This document shows positions 37,734 through 45,755 of a stretch of 52,483 nucleotides of DNA, in pieces. Both the position numbers and the translations under genes were made by a program. The notes under the pieces are model-generated. The model did no database searches, was not told the origin of the DNA, and saw only the letters and a list, made by a program, of their open reading frames with translations. The stretch spans positions 1 through 52,483 of the forward strand of contig CAZQFQ010000001.1 in NCBI GenBank assembly GCA_964592725.1. Direction: 5' to 3'. Source of the DNA: PALSA-1336 sp964592725. GTDB lineage: Bacteria > Patescibacteriota > Doudnabacteria > UBA920. The first letter of the stretch is position 1. Each line of letters starts with the position of its first letter.

Positions 37734-38435
37734 ATGACGAACGACCAAAATACTTCGGAGAAACAGCAAAAGACCGCCTCTAACGGGCTAAAACAAATTT
37801 TAGAAGCATTATTATTTACGGCAAGCAAACCGTTTAAGGCCAAAGAATTTGCCAAAATTTTGGAATTGGAAGAAGCCGATGTTAAGCTCGCGCTGGAGGC
37901 TTTAGCCAAAGAAAGAAAAGATTCCGGCATTGTGCTTTTGGAAGACCGCGGGCAGTATCAGCTTTCTACCAACAGCGCGTTTTCCACCCAAGTTAAAAAT
38001 TTCCTTAACGCCGAACTCCGCGAAAAATTAACGGACGCCACGGTGGAAGTTTTGGCCATTATCGCTTATCGCCAGCCGATTTCCAAAGCCGAGATAGAAG
38101 CCATCAGGGGCGTAAACTCGCAATACAGCCTGCGTCATTTGCTGATGCGCGGTCTTATAGAAAAAATAAACAATCCGGCCGACGCGAGAAGCTTTTTATA
38201 CCAGACAACAACGGAATTTTTGATGCATATGGGCATTACGTCCGTATCGGAACTGCCGGAATTTGAAAAACTGGTGGAACACATTAAACTTCCCCAAACC
38301 GCGGGATTGAATCAGGAGCCTTCGTCGATTGAAAGTGTTGCCGATGCCGCAAGCCGGCCTGAACCGGCAATAGCGCAAACCGAAACCGCCGAACCACAAA
38401 CAGAAGGATCGACGGGTTTAGAAGAGTCAACATAA
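37734..38435 (+). CDS. scpB: Segregation and condensation protein B
   Basis: This is the second accessory subunit of the SMC complex, with two winged-helix domains. LKQILEALLFTASKPFKAKEFA starts the first; VLAIIAYRQPISKAEIEAIRG and RGLIEKI mark the second. The C-terminal 40 residues are an Ala/Glu/Thr-rich tail (PEPAIAQTETAEPQTE), as often seen. Length 233. It is downstream of scpA and the 79-aa gene. Confidence 0.95.
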   Translation: MTNDQNTSEKQQKTASNGLKQILEALLFTASKPFKAKEFAKILELEEADVKLALEALAKERKDSGIVLLEDRGQYQLSTNSAFSTQVKNFLNAELREKLTDATVEVLAIIAYRQPISKAEIEAIRGVNSQYSLRHLLMRGLIEKINNPADARSFLYQTTTEFLMHMGITSVSELPEFEKLVEHIKLPQTAGLNQEPSSIESVADAASRPEPAIAQTETAEPQTEGSTGLEEST

Positions 38436-38465
38436 GCCAAAAAGCAAGACGAATAGTTGCCCGGA

Positions 38466-38588
38466 TTATTGTGGCAGTTGATTGTAAGAAGCGGCCGGCG
38501 AGCTGGGAACATTTTGCTGCAGCTGAATTTTGGCGCAGCCTGCCGCAAGCAAAGTCAACAAACCAAAAATTATTGCAATTTTTTTCAT
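38466..38588 (-). CDS. Tiny lipoprotein, 40 aa
   Basis: MKKIAIIFGLLTLLAAGC is a classic lipoprotein signal with lipobox LAAGC, so Cys18 would be the lipid anchor. The mature peptide is only 23 residues and Gln-, Pro- and Ser-rich (KIQLQQNVPSS). The gene starts 5 bp after the ROK gene ends and is on the same strand. I judge it real because of the clean signal and the lgt gene in the same window. Function unknown; it may be an entericidin-like or anchoring peptide. Confidence 0.7.
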   Translation of the reverse strand: MKKIAIIFGLLTLLAAGCAKIQLQQNVPSSPAASYNQLPQ

Positions 38589-38592
38589 AATT

Positions 38593-39354
38593 TTATTTTA
38601 CCAGCAACGCCGCGCCTATGGCTCCGGCGTTTTTTAATTTAGAAACCGCGATGCGAGGTTTTATGCGATAGCTTGATAACATTTTAGCGCAAATTCTTTT
38701 TGCCCCTCCCACAAATTTCCGCTTTTTGTCCGTCGCGACTCCTCCGCCTAAAACTATAATCTCCGGATCAAAAGCGCGGCAAATGGATTCAAGCAGTACG
38801 CCGACTATTTGCGACAACTGTTTATTATCGCGCCTGTCGCGCGCCTTTTGGAACAAAGACTCAAAAGTATGTTTGCCGTCGTAAATCATCTGGCCGACCT
38901 CTCCGGCCCCAAAATTTTTTCCGGTATAAATTTTCCCATTTAATATCAACCCACTGCCCACGCCGGTTCCCAAAATCACCCCCACAACGCTGTCGCAATT
39001 CTTTCCCTGCCCCGTTTTGGCCTCGGCCAGCGCAAAACACTTGGCGTCGTTGGCAACCGAAACTTTCAACCGTTTGCCAAACAGCCTGTTAAAATTAAAA
39101 TTTTTGATATATTTGATGTTCGGCGAATAAACCGCCACTTTCTTTTTTATGTCTATTACCCCGGCCATGCCAATACCAACTGCCGAGATACTGTAATCGG
39201 CAGATAAAAAATCAACCAACTTGATTAGATTACGTTTAAATTCTACCGCCGTCTTTGGCGTCACTATCGTAAGCTCTTTAACAGGCTTTTTGCCGTCATA
39301 GACAATACCGCTGATTTTAGTCCCGCCAATGTCTATTCCAATGATATACCTCAT
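38593..39354 (-). CDS. ROK-family sugar kinase
   Basis: A 253-residue member of the ROK group. YIIGIDIGGTKISG is the ATP phosphate-binding loop. VANDAKCFALAEA and GVILGTGVGSGLILNGK with GEVGQM are family blocks, and the catalytic Asp is in the VANDAKC segment. The Cys/His zinc motif of many ROK repressors and kinases is missing. It is shorter than usual (about 300) because the C-terminal part is compact. With the beta-glucosidase and transporter upstream, phosphorylation of glucose released inside the cell is plausible. Confidence 0.9.
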   Translation of the reverse strand: MRYIIGIDIGGTKISGIVYDGKKPVKELTIVTPKTAVEFKRNLIKLVDFLSADYSISAVGIGMAGVIDIKKKVAVYSPNIKYIKNFNFNRLFGKRLKVSVANDAKCFALAEAKTGQGKNCDSVVGVILGTGVGSGLILNGKIYTGKNFGAGEVGQMIYDGKHTFESLFQKARDRRDNKQLSQIVGVLLESICRAFDPEIIVLGGGVATDKKRKFVGGAKRICAKMLSSYRIKPRIAVSKLKNAGAIGAALLVK

Positions 39355-39433
39355 AAATTTCGATTGATGAAATTGAGAAATTAACGAAATTAGGAAATTC
39401 TCAACAATTTCTCTATTTCCCTATTTCTTAATT

Positions 39434-40423
39434 TCAATTACTGAATAATTCCTTTGCCCTATCCCAAAACTCCGGATGCCCGTGCTGTTTCATCCAATAC
39501 CACCACTCCACGCCCCACAAATATTGCGGGGAAAAACCGGTTCCGGCCGCGTGGGAAATTATGGTGTCAAAATTATACATGCTCATGGTCTTAAACTGCT
39601 CGCTAATGGACGTATTGGGAATTCCGGCCGTTGTCCACGGCTCAGCCTCAAGCTCCGCAACCATTACGGGCTTGCCGGGATGAAGTAATCTTAACATACC
39701 GGCTTTAAAACGGTAAAACCAGGAAAAAAAATAAAAATTCGTCCAGTAACGGTGCAAAACGTCGGAGTATACGTAGCGATAATAAGTGGTGCCAAATTCA
39801 TCGCCCCTGGCGCCGGCCTTCACCCACCAGTTAAGCTCGCCGCTGTCGGTAATTAATATCGGGCGTGAGGGATCCAAACTTTTTACCATCGCTATTTCTT
39901 TGTCAAAAAAATTCACGTCGAGCGGGGGACATGGACCGAACGATGAAAGGAACGCCTCATTTTCCACCTGCCAGGTGGTTACCTCGCTGTCGCCTTCGTA
40001 TTTTTGCACAACGTTTTCCATATACGAAAGCTGGGCATTTTGCTCATCGGCTGTCGGCAGTTTAGATGCCCAGCCGGGTTCGTGGCACTCCGGCCAGCGC
40101 GGCAAGCGTTTGCCGATTGCCAAAATAACCCGGACGTGATTTTGTTTGGCCAGGTCAAGCATATAATTTATGTCGCTGTAATCGTATTTGTCCGGCGAGT
40201 TTTCCACCTCATCCCAATAAACCGGAATACGGATTAGTTTTACGCCGAGATCGGTTACCGTGGCGGCGTAAGCCGCCTTCCAGTCTATGCCAAGCCCTTG
40301 GGCATACGGCACGCTAAAAGTCACGCCGTACTGAATAGTTTTGGCCTTTGGCCCGGCGTTTAAAGTCACCAGCCAAACGGCCGCGATAATCATAATTATT
40401 CCGATAAAAATCTTTTTCCGCAT
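39434..40423 (-). CDS. Glycoside hydrolase with TIM barrel, membrane-anchored
   Basis: This 329-residue protein has an N-terminal membrane helix (residues 5-22). The barrel is of the cellulase-like clan (GH5/GH42/GH2-type). Candidate acid/base E156 lies in WQVENEAF and candidate nucleophile E257 (or the next E259) in MVAELEAEPW. LGVKLIRIPVYWDEVE and DYSDINYMLDLAKQNHVRVIL are the usual early barrel strands. It is likely to act outside the membrane on a plant or microbial glycan. Family assignment is by eye and could be off, but two conserved Glu make an active hydrolase likely. Confidence 0.82.
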   Translation of the reverse strand: MRKKIFIGIIMIIAAVWLVTLNAGPKAKTIQYGVTFSVPYAQGLGIDWKAAYAATVTDLGVKLIRIPVYWDEVENSPDKYDYSDINYMLDLAKQNHVRVILAIGKRLPRWPECHEPGWASKLPTADEQNAQLSYMENVVQKYEGDSEVTTWQVENEAFLSSFGPCPPLDVNFFDKEIAMVKSLDPSRPILITDSGELNWWVKAGARGDEFGTTYYRYVYSDVLHRYWTNFYFFSWFYRFKAGMLRLLHPGKPVMVAELEAEPWTTAGIPNTSISEQFKTMSMYNFDTIISHAAGTGFSPQYLWGVEWWYWMKQHGHPEFWDRAKELFSN

Positions 40424-40438
40424 ATCGCGTCAAAAATA

Positions 40439-41326
40439 TCAGGTCAAAAACAAAAATGCCGTACCGATAAATATTAAGGCTATCCCAAAGGCTTTTTGAA
40501 TAATTATATCCCTGTCAGTCTGCTCGTTTATCATATGGCTCCGTTTATGGCTGAGCATCATGCTAAAAAACAGCAAAAATACATAACGGAATCCCTGCAA
40601 GGAATTAATTATAGAGATTGTTCCCAAAACATACAAAAAACTCAAAAAAATAAAATTTGCGCCGCCTAAAACCTGCTTGAATAAAAATAATACGGACGTA
40701 CCGACTTTATTTTTTATCTCATCAACCACAAAAACCTTTTTCCTGAAGCCAGAAAAAGCCAAAAACAGAACGAGCACCAAAGCCGCGCCCAAGCGGTTCC
40801 AAATTAAATTATTTAATATTGGCCCGACTTGCGCGCCATACTGCCACAAGGCATAATAAGCGCTGAATAAAAATGCGCTTAATGTTTTAAGACCTACATG
40901 CTTTAACCAAAAATCCCCCTTCTGATGAGACACCAAAAGTGCGCCGGGAATAAGAAGACATACCGCGGCGACCTCATTTAGTCTTAGCGTATCCCTGCCG
41001 GTGACCAGGGAAATTAAAATGTCAAACGCAGGTACAAGACCAAACACAAACGGCACCACGCGGGAAACTTCTCCCCGGGCGAGCGCTTTGTAAAACACGT
41101 ACATCGCTAAAGAAAAAAACGCGCCGGAAAATAAATCCAAAAAAATAAACTTTGCCGGCAAAACCGAATAATTCCACGGCCACAATACTACGAGCAAAGC
41201 TCCGGTTACCACGGTATAAAAAGTATATTTTACCGGCTCCACTCTGCGCGCGGTAATCAAAAACTTATCCATCAAGTCAACCACCGCCTGGATAAGATAT
41301 TGAAAGATTGTAAGAAAAATAATCAT
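40439..41326 (-). CDS. EamA/DMT-family transporter
   Basis: This 295-residue inner-membrane protein has about ten helices in two halves (first FLTIFQYLIQAVVDL, second LKTLSAFLFSAYYALW). Short charged loops, the EamA-like pattern and the weak internal repeat support drug/metabolite transporter membership. It overlaps the beta-glucosidase gene by 4 bp (ATGA), so they are co-translated. Transport of sugar or glucoside is inferred only from that coupling. Confidence 0.8.
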   Translation of the reverse strand: MIIFLTIFQYLIQAVVDLMDKFLITARRVEPVKYTFYTVVTGALLVVLWPWNYSVLPAKFIFLDLFSGAFFSLAMYVFYKALARGEVSRVVPFVFGLVPAFDILISLVTGRDTLRLNEVAAVCLLIPGALLVSHQKGDFWLKHVGLKTLSAFLFSAYYALWQYGAQVGPILNNLIWNRLGAALVLVLFLAFSGFRKKVFVVDEIKNKVGTSVLFLFKQVLGGANFIFLSFLYVLGTISIINSLQGFRYVFLLFFSMMLSHKRSHMINEQTDRDIIIQKAFGIALIFIGTAFLFLT

Positions 41327-42573
41327 AAACCGGGGTCGTATTCCATTTGGTTACTCTTGCAAATTTCCCCAAACTTTAAAGCACTGTATCGGACTTTACG
41401 GCGCAACAAATTGTTACGGTCAATTTCGATTAAACCAAACCTCGGCCAAAAGCCTTCTTCCCATTCAAAATTGTCGGTCAGAGACCAATATAAATAACTA
41501 CGTACGTCCGCGCCTTTTTGGATGGCGCGGTGGACATAAAACAAATGTTCTTTAATAAACTGTTCCCGCTTTTCGTCTTTGGCGTCGGCAATGCCGTTTT
41601 CTATAATGTAAATCGGCTTGCGGTATTTTCTTAGGCCCAAAAGCACCCGTTCAATGCCGTCCGGATGGATGCCCCAGCCGCGGTCGGTCTCATTGTGCTG
41701 GCTGTGGCTGTGTTTGCGAATGCCAAAAATGCTTATGTGATGGTGAAAATAATAATTCACTCCGATGTAATCGCAGGCGTCTATAGTCCGCCGCATAATA
41801 TATTCGTTCACTACATAGTCAACCAAGTCAACGGCAAGCCAGCCCAAAAAACCCGAAGGCTGCAGGTCGCTCAAATTAGAAGCAACGCTTACCGGCTGGG
41901 AAAAATTTTGATGTAAAAATTCGGCAAGTTCGTTGTGGGCCAAAATCAGATTGTCAACGACTTTCCAGGCCTGGCGGAAACTTTTTACCTGCGGCGGGTG
42001 CACGCCAAGCCAATAGCTTTGCCCGGCGTAAAGGCCCGGCTCGTTAATTGTCACCCAAAAATCCACGTATTGGTTCAGCCGCCGGGCCACTTTTTGCGCG
42101 TAGCGTAAAAAAAGAAACAAATTGCCGCGCTTGGTAAAGCCGCCGCGCTTCATAAACCAAACCGGCGAGGTATAATGATGGATGGTTAAAAAAACTTTCA
42201 GCCCGTGGAATTTGGCGGATTGCAGCATCTTTTCGTAATGGTCCAAAACCCGTTCGTCAAACTTTCCTTCTTCGGGTTCAATCCGCGACCACTCCAAGCC
42301 AAAACGCGTGGCATTATGGTTTAAATGCTGCGCCAAAGCAAAGTCTTCGTCATACCGGTTCCAAAAATCCGCGGCCTGGCCGCTTTGATAATCTATGGGA
42401 TTTTTGCGCTCGGCCAATAATTGGTCTTCGCGCCGCGGCGAATGTTCCCACGCCCACCAATCGGCATTGGTATTTCCGCCCTCGGTCTGATAAGCACTCC
42501 CCGCCGCGCCCCATAAAAAACCCTCAGGAAATTTTAATATCTGTTTTGGCATTTTTTGAATAGAATTATTCAT
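41323..42573 (-). CDS. Family 1 glycoside hydrolase (beta-glucosidase-like)
   Basis: A cytoplasmic retaining beta-glycosidase, 416 residues, with no signal peptide. PEGFLWGAAGSAYQTEGG is the N-terminal signature. The acid/base E178 is in WVTINEPGL, and the nucleophile E325 is in YIIENGIAD. EWSRIEPEEG and YWSLTDNFEWEEGF are also conserved. It would cleave beta-linked glucose or related sugars. The start at 42573 is the ATG nearest the repeat-rich spacer. This heads a row with the transporter, a second glycosidase, the ROK kinase and the lipoprotein. Confidence 0.95.
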   Translation of the reverse strand: MNNSIQKMPKQILKFPEGFLWGAAGSAYQTEGGNTNADWWAWEHSPRREDQLLAERKNPIDYQSGQAADFWNRYDEDFALAQHLNHNATRFGLEWSRIEPEEGKFDERVLDHYEKMLQSAKFHGLKVFLTIHHYTSPVWFMKRGGFTKRGNLFLFLRYAQKVARRLNQYVDFWVTINEPGLYAGQSYWLGVHPPQVKSFRQAWKVVDNLILAHNELAEFLHQNFSQPVSVASNLSDLQPSGFLGWLAVDLVDYVVNEYIMRRTIDACDYIGVNYYFHHHISIFGIRKHSHSQHNETDRGWGIHPDGIERVLLGLRKYRKPIYIIENGIADAKDEKREQFIKEHLFYVHRAIQKGADVRSYLYWSLTDNFEWEEGFWPRFGLIEIDRNNLLRRKVRYSALKFGEICKSNQMEYDPGL

Positions 42574-42587
42574 TATTTCCTTCTCCC

Positions 42588-42638
42588 TTTGGGAGAAGGT
42601 GCCCCGAGTGCAACCGAGGGGCGGATGAGGGTTTCTAA
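42588..42638. repeat. Palindromic repeat upstream of the beta-glucosidase gene
   Basis: TTCTCCC / GGGAGAAGG hairpin, followed by GCCCCGAGTGCAACCGAGGGGCGGATGAGGGTTT, in which CCCCGAGT/ACCGAGGGG is a second hairpin. It is the class found in frame in the GT2 gene. Confidence 0.75.
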
Positions 42639-42768
42639 CTCAAAGTTTATTTTAGTTTCTTTTAGCAGTGTCTTTTACTCTTATATTATGCCACACTTGG
42701 CTAAATTCTCAAAATCTGGTAAGATTGATAGGACTTATAGGACAAATTCGACAGATAAGGCAAGCAAG

Positions 42769-42842
42769 CTGGTATCGTCTAATGGTCAGGACAGGTGGTT
42801 CTCATCCACCAAATCGGAGTTCGATTCTCCGTACCAGTACCA
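42769..42842 (+). tRNA. tRNA-Glu (anticodon CTC)
   Basis: A 74-nt cloverleaf including a genome-encoded CCA. The acceptor arm GCTGGTA pairs with TACCAGT (one G-T). The D arm has GTCT / GGAC. The anticodon stem GGTGG/CCACC holds the loop TTCTCAT with CTC, and the T arm is CGGAG-TTCGATT-CTCCG. Discriminator A. It is the only tRNA found in the window. Confidence 0.95.
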
Positions 42843-42860
42843 AATTAACTTGATAATTTT

Positions 42861-43244
42861 ATGGGTAAATTAGTTGGAAAAGTCAAAAGCGGTATTAACG
42901 ACTTGTCGTATAGAATGAAGGCTGTTCCGGGTCTTTTGGACGCTTACCATAAAAAAACACGGCTGCGCTTATACCCCGGAAGTTTAAATATTGAGTTAGA
43001 AGAGGTGTGGAATTTGCCCCAAAAAACTATACGATTAGAAAAAGAAGAATATGGAGGGCAAGTTTCAGTAAGTTTGGTTCCTTGTCAAATTTATGACACA
43101 AAGGCATACATCGTAAGAACGGATAAGGTTGAAAGGGGCGAAGTCCCAACTCACCCTAAAACAACTATAGAGATTGTTAGCGACGTCGGATTGCGGGATA
43201 AATATGATTTAAAAGATGGGGATATTGTTGAAATTGTTATTTGA
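42861..43244 (+). CDS. CTP-dependent riboflavin kinase-like protein (archaeal RibK, DUF120)
   Basis: A 127-residue one-domain protein. GKVKSGINDLSYRM at the N-terminus, LYPGSLNIELEEVW at 37-50 and RDKYDLKDGDIVEIVI at the end follow the pattern of the archaeal riboflavin kinase that uses CTP, not ATP. PG-(S/T)-LN is its signature. If correct it converts riboflavin to FMN, and the RibL-like protein at 8360 could then make FAD. Bacteria normally use a bifunctional RibF. It begins 18 nt after the tRNA and has no visible ribosome site. Function is inferred from motifs alone. Confidence 0.78.
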   Translation: MGKLVGKVKSGINDLSYRMKAVPGLLDAYHKKTRLRLYPGSLNIELEEVWNLPQKTIRLEKEEYGGQVSVSLVPCQIYDTKAYIVRTDKVERGEVPTHPKTTIEIVSDVGLRDKYDLKDGDIVEIVI

Positions 43245-43303
43245 TAAAGACAGACAAACGGTTCTAAATACGGCCAATAAAATTAATCAACGTTATTTTA
43301 AAG

Positions 43304-43930
43304 ATGAACAATAAGTCTCAAATACAAATATTTTTGATTCATGGCGGATTCACTTTTAAAAATAGGAAAAGTTATTTACATTTTTTAAAAACTAGGGAAA
43401 TCTCAATTGAAAAGAAAGTTAGATGGTCTGATGATTATTTTGAGAAGAAGCTTGGCCATAAATTTGAGCTTATTAAGCCTCGTATGCCTTTACCGGAAAA
43501 TGCCAAATATGACGATTGGAAAATCCATTTTGAAAGGCATTTCCAGTTTTTAAAAAATAACATTATTTTGATAGGTGGCTCGTTGGGAGGAATTTTTTTG
43601 GCAAAATATTTGTCAGAAAATAAATTTCCAAAAAAATTACTGGCAACCTATTTAATTTGCCCTCCTTTTGACAATACGCTGACCAGCGAAGATTTGGTTG
43701 GCGGGTTTAAACTAAAATCCGACCTTACTTTGATTGAAAAAAACGTCAAAAATCTTTATTTGTTATTTTCAAAAGATGACGATGTTGTCCCAATTGCTCA
43801 TGCCAAAAAGTACGAAAGGAAACTAAAAAATGCTAAAATTATAATCTATAAAAACAAAAATGGGCACTTTAACATTCCTAAATTTCCCGAAATAATTAGG
43901 ATGATAAAAAAGGACGCTCGGCAGGTCTAA
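43304..43930 (+). CDS. Alpha/beta hydrolase (RBBP9/YdeN-like)
   Basis: A 208-residue hydrolase with catalytic triad: S93 in IGGSLGGIFLA, an Asp near 159-160 in SKDDDVVPIAHA and H188 in KNGHFNIPKF. The N-terminal QIQIFLIHGGFTFKN holds the oxyanion strand. Substrate unknown; this family has small serine hydrolases of unclear natural substrate. It is 59 nt downstream of the riboflavin kinase-like gene and probably in the same transcript, ended by the hairpin at 43968-43990. Confidence 0.87.
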   Translation: MNNKSQIQIFLIHGGFTFKNRKSYLHFLKTREISIEKKVRWSDDYFEKKLGHKFELIKPRMPLPENAKYDDWKIHFERHFQFLKNNIILIGGSLGGIFLAKYLSENKFPKKLLATYLICPPFDNTLTSEDLVGGFKLKSDLTLIEKNVKNLYLLFSKDDDVVPIAHAKKYERKLKNAKIIIYKNKNGHFNIPKFPEIIRMIKKDARQV

Positions 43931-43967
43931 ACTATTCGCGGAAAAATTCTAACATTAAATTTTTTTT

Positions 43968-43990
43968 ACCTCAACAATGAGGTTTTTTAA
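43968..43990 (+). terminator. Terminator after the hydrolase gene
   Basis: ACCTCA and TGAGGT around ACAA, followed by TTTTTAATTT. Short stem but typical T-run. Confidence 0.75.
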
Positions 43991-44013
43991 TTTCCGGTTA
44001 TCCTCTTCTCCAT

Positions 44014-44058
44014 TTGACATCTATTTTTACATATGCTACCTTTATATAAAAAGGTAGC
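44014..44058 (+). promoter_or_regulatory. Promoter and operator of the PadR gene
   Basis: TTGACA (44014-44019) and TACCTT (44037-44042) are 17 bp apart. A 9-bp perfect inverted repeat, GCTACCTTT (44035-44043) / AAAGGTAGC (44050-44058), covers the -10 box. It is well placed for autorepression by the PadR protein. Confidence 0.75.
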
Positions 44059-44098
44059 TTTGTAAGTTTCATTAATCAGCCGTTACGAAATAAATCAA

Positions 44099-44130
44099 CC
44101 TCCCCCGACCCCTTCCCTCAAGGGAAGGGA
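44099..44130. repeat. Palindromic repeat just before the PadR gene
   Basis: CCTTCCCTC and GAGGGAAGG form a hairpin, preceded by CCTCCCCCGACC. It lies in the leader, 9 nt before the start codon, so the GGGAAGGG arm may act as ribosome site. Confidence 0.7.
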
Positions 44131-44138
44131 AAAGCCGT

Positions 44139-44465
44139 ATGACCAACATCAATCTTGAAGAAAAATTTGGGCCGATTAGGAAGGGGCTTTTGGAGGCGGC
44201 GGTTTTAAAGATTATCAGCAAAAAGAAAGCCTATGCCGCGGATATTTTGGAAAAGTTAAAAATTACGGATTTTGCCACCCAGGAAGGCACGCTGTATCCC
44301 CTGCTTAGTCGCCTGCGCCGCGAAGGCGCCGTAGATTACACATGGGTGGAAAGCGAAGCCGGACCGCCGCGCAAGTATTACTCTTTGACAATTAAAGGCA
44401 AGGAGCAATTAAAAACGCTTTTGGATTATTTGGGAAATTTAAACCTTATAATTAATCAACTATAG
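44139..44465 (+). CDS. PadR-family transcriptional regulator
   Basis: A 108-residue winged-helix repressor. RKGLLEAAVLKIISKKKAYAADIL is helices 1-2 and TQEGTLYPLLSRLRREGAV the recognition helix and wing, with YYSLTIKGKEQL following. It is typical in length. It precedes a PspC-domain protein, a frequent pairing in which the regulator controls a membrane stress protein. The inverted repeat over its own -10 (44035-44058) fits autorepression. Ligand unknown. Confidence 0.92.
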   Translation: MTNINLEEKFGPIRKGLLEAAVLKIISKKKAYAADILEKLKITDFATQEGTLYPLLSRLRREGAVDYTWVESEAGPPRKYYSLTIKGKEQLKTLLDYLGNLNLIINQL

Positions 44466-44628
44466 AATTGGCGTAATTGCGATCATTCGGAGGGCAAATA
44501 TACCTACTGTGCGAGAAATTATTCATTTCCGCAATAAAGGGATCCCTCCGCTCGGCCTCGGATGCACTCGTCCTCGGTCGGGATGGCACAAAGGGCGGCA
44601 AGCGCAAGATCTCTACGAAAAAAATTCT
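44466..44628. other. Spacer between PadR and PspC genes, repeat-derived
   Basis: It contains GGATGCACTCG and TCGGTCGGGATGG, which look like diverged family A interior. A frame continues back from the PspC gene to 44509, but its residues are those of the repeat and the better start is at 44629. No gene here. Confidence 0.5.
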
Positions 44629-45690
44629 ATGAACAAAGTTATAACCATAAATTTAAACGGGCGCGCTTTCCAGTTGGAAGAAGGCGGGTACCAAAACTTG
44701 CAAAACTATTTGCAGGAGGCAAAAACGCGGCTGGAACAGGATCCGGATAAAGACGAAATAATTAACGATTTAGAACAGGCTGTTGGCGAAAAATTCGGCA
44801 GATTTTTAACCGCGGGTAAAAGTGTGGTTTTAGAAAAGGAAGTTGATGAAGTAATAAAAGAAATGGGTCCCGTGCAGGGTTCGCAAAAAACGGATGACGG
44901 CAAATCATCCGAAAATCCAAAAGAAACCGGTTCGCCTAAGCGCCTGTATTTAATTCCCGAAGGCGCGATGTTCCGCGGCGTCTGCACGGGACTTGCCGCT
45001 TACTTTAACGCGGACGTAACTTTAATAAGGGTAATTTTTGTCATCCTGACAATTTTAACCCACGGCCTCGGAATTGTAGCTTACTTAATTATGATGATAG
45101 TCGTCCCAACGGCCAACACCTCACAGCAAAAAGCCCAGGCTCATGGCCAACCGTTTACCGCGCAGGAATGGATAGACCGCGCCAAACAGGAATACCGATC
45201 TTTTGCGGACAAGGGTGAGTGGAAAAAATGGCGACAGGAGTTTAAACAGCGCCGGCGTGAAGAAAGAATTAAGTGGCGGCAACAAAGATACGAAAACCGA
45301 CAACCGGGCTACTTTCCGTTTTTTGGACTAATGGTCGGCATATTATCGATTTTGTGGCTACTCGGCCTGCTCAGCCTGGCCACCAAAGGAATGATTTTAG
45401 GATACGCGGTACCCGCGGGCATTCCCATCTGGGTCGCCGTGTTGGTTTGGCTTTGCCTTTACAGTTTTATTGTCTGGCCATTTAAAGTCGCTCGCTGGCA
45501 CTTGACTTACAGCCAAGACGGCCAGGTGCACCACTACCACAATCATGACGGCTTTCCGGAAGCCATAGCCTGGTTCGCTTTTTGGGCGATAATAATTTGG
45601 GCGCTGTGGCACTATGTTCCCGGATCACATCCTTACTACTATAAAGTTTCTTTGTGGTGGCAACATGTTTTAGCACACCTGAAAAAGTAA
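44629..45690 (+). CDS. PspC-domain membrane protein
   Basis: A 353-residue protein. The N-terminal NLNGRAFQLEEGGYQNLQNYLQEAK and QDPDKDEIINDLEQAVGEKF is a soluble helical domain often found before PspC. RLYLIPEGAMFRGVCTGLAAYF and LTHGLGIVAYLIMMIVVPTA are the PspC domain (about 100-160) with its membrane helix. A basic Arg/Lys-rich region (QRRREERIKWRQQR) and three more helices follow, ending in a His/Tyr-rich tail. PspC helps bacteria meet membrane stress. With PadR upstream it likely forms a regulated stress unit. Confidence 0.92.
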   Translation: MNKVITINLNGRAFQLEEGGYQNLQNYLQEAKTRLEQDPDKDEIINDLEQAVGEKFGRFLTAGKSVVLEKEVDEVIKEMGPVQGSQKTDDGKSSENPKETGSPKRLYLIPEGAMFRGVCTGLAAYFNADVTLIRVIFVILTILTHGLGIVAYLIMMIVVPTANTSQQKAQAHGQPFTAQEWIDRAKQEYRSFADKGEWKKWRQEFKQRRREERIKWRQQRYENRQPGYFPFFGLMVGILSILWLLGLLSLATKGMILGYAVPAGIPIWVAVLVWLCLYSFIVWPFKVARWHLTYSQDGQVHHYHNHDGFPEAIAWFAFWAIIIWALWHYVPGSHPYYYKVSLWWQHVLAHLKK

Positions 45691-45711
45691 ACCAATATAT
45701 CAGACATAATT

Positions 45712-45740
45712 AAACCCCGCCTCGAAGAGAGGCGGGGTTT
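45712..45740. terminator. Strong bidirectional terminator
   Basis: AAACCCCGCCTC and GAGGCGGGGTTT form a 12-bp stem with 5-nt loop and A/T tails on both sides. It separates the PspC gene from the convergent coiled-coil gene. Confidence 0.9.
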
Positions 45741-45755
45741 AATTATTGTGCAAAT

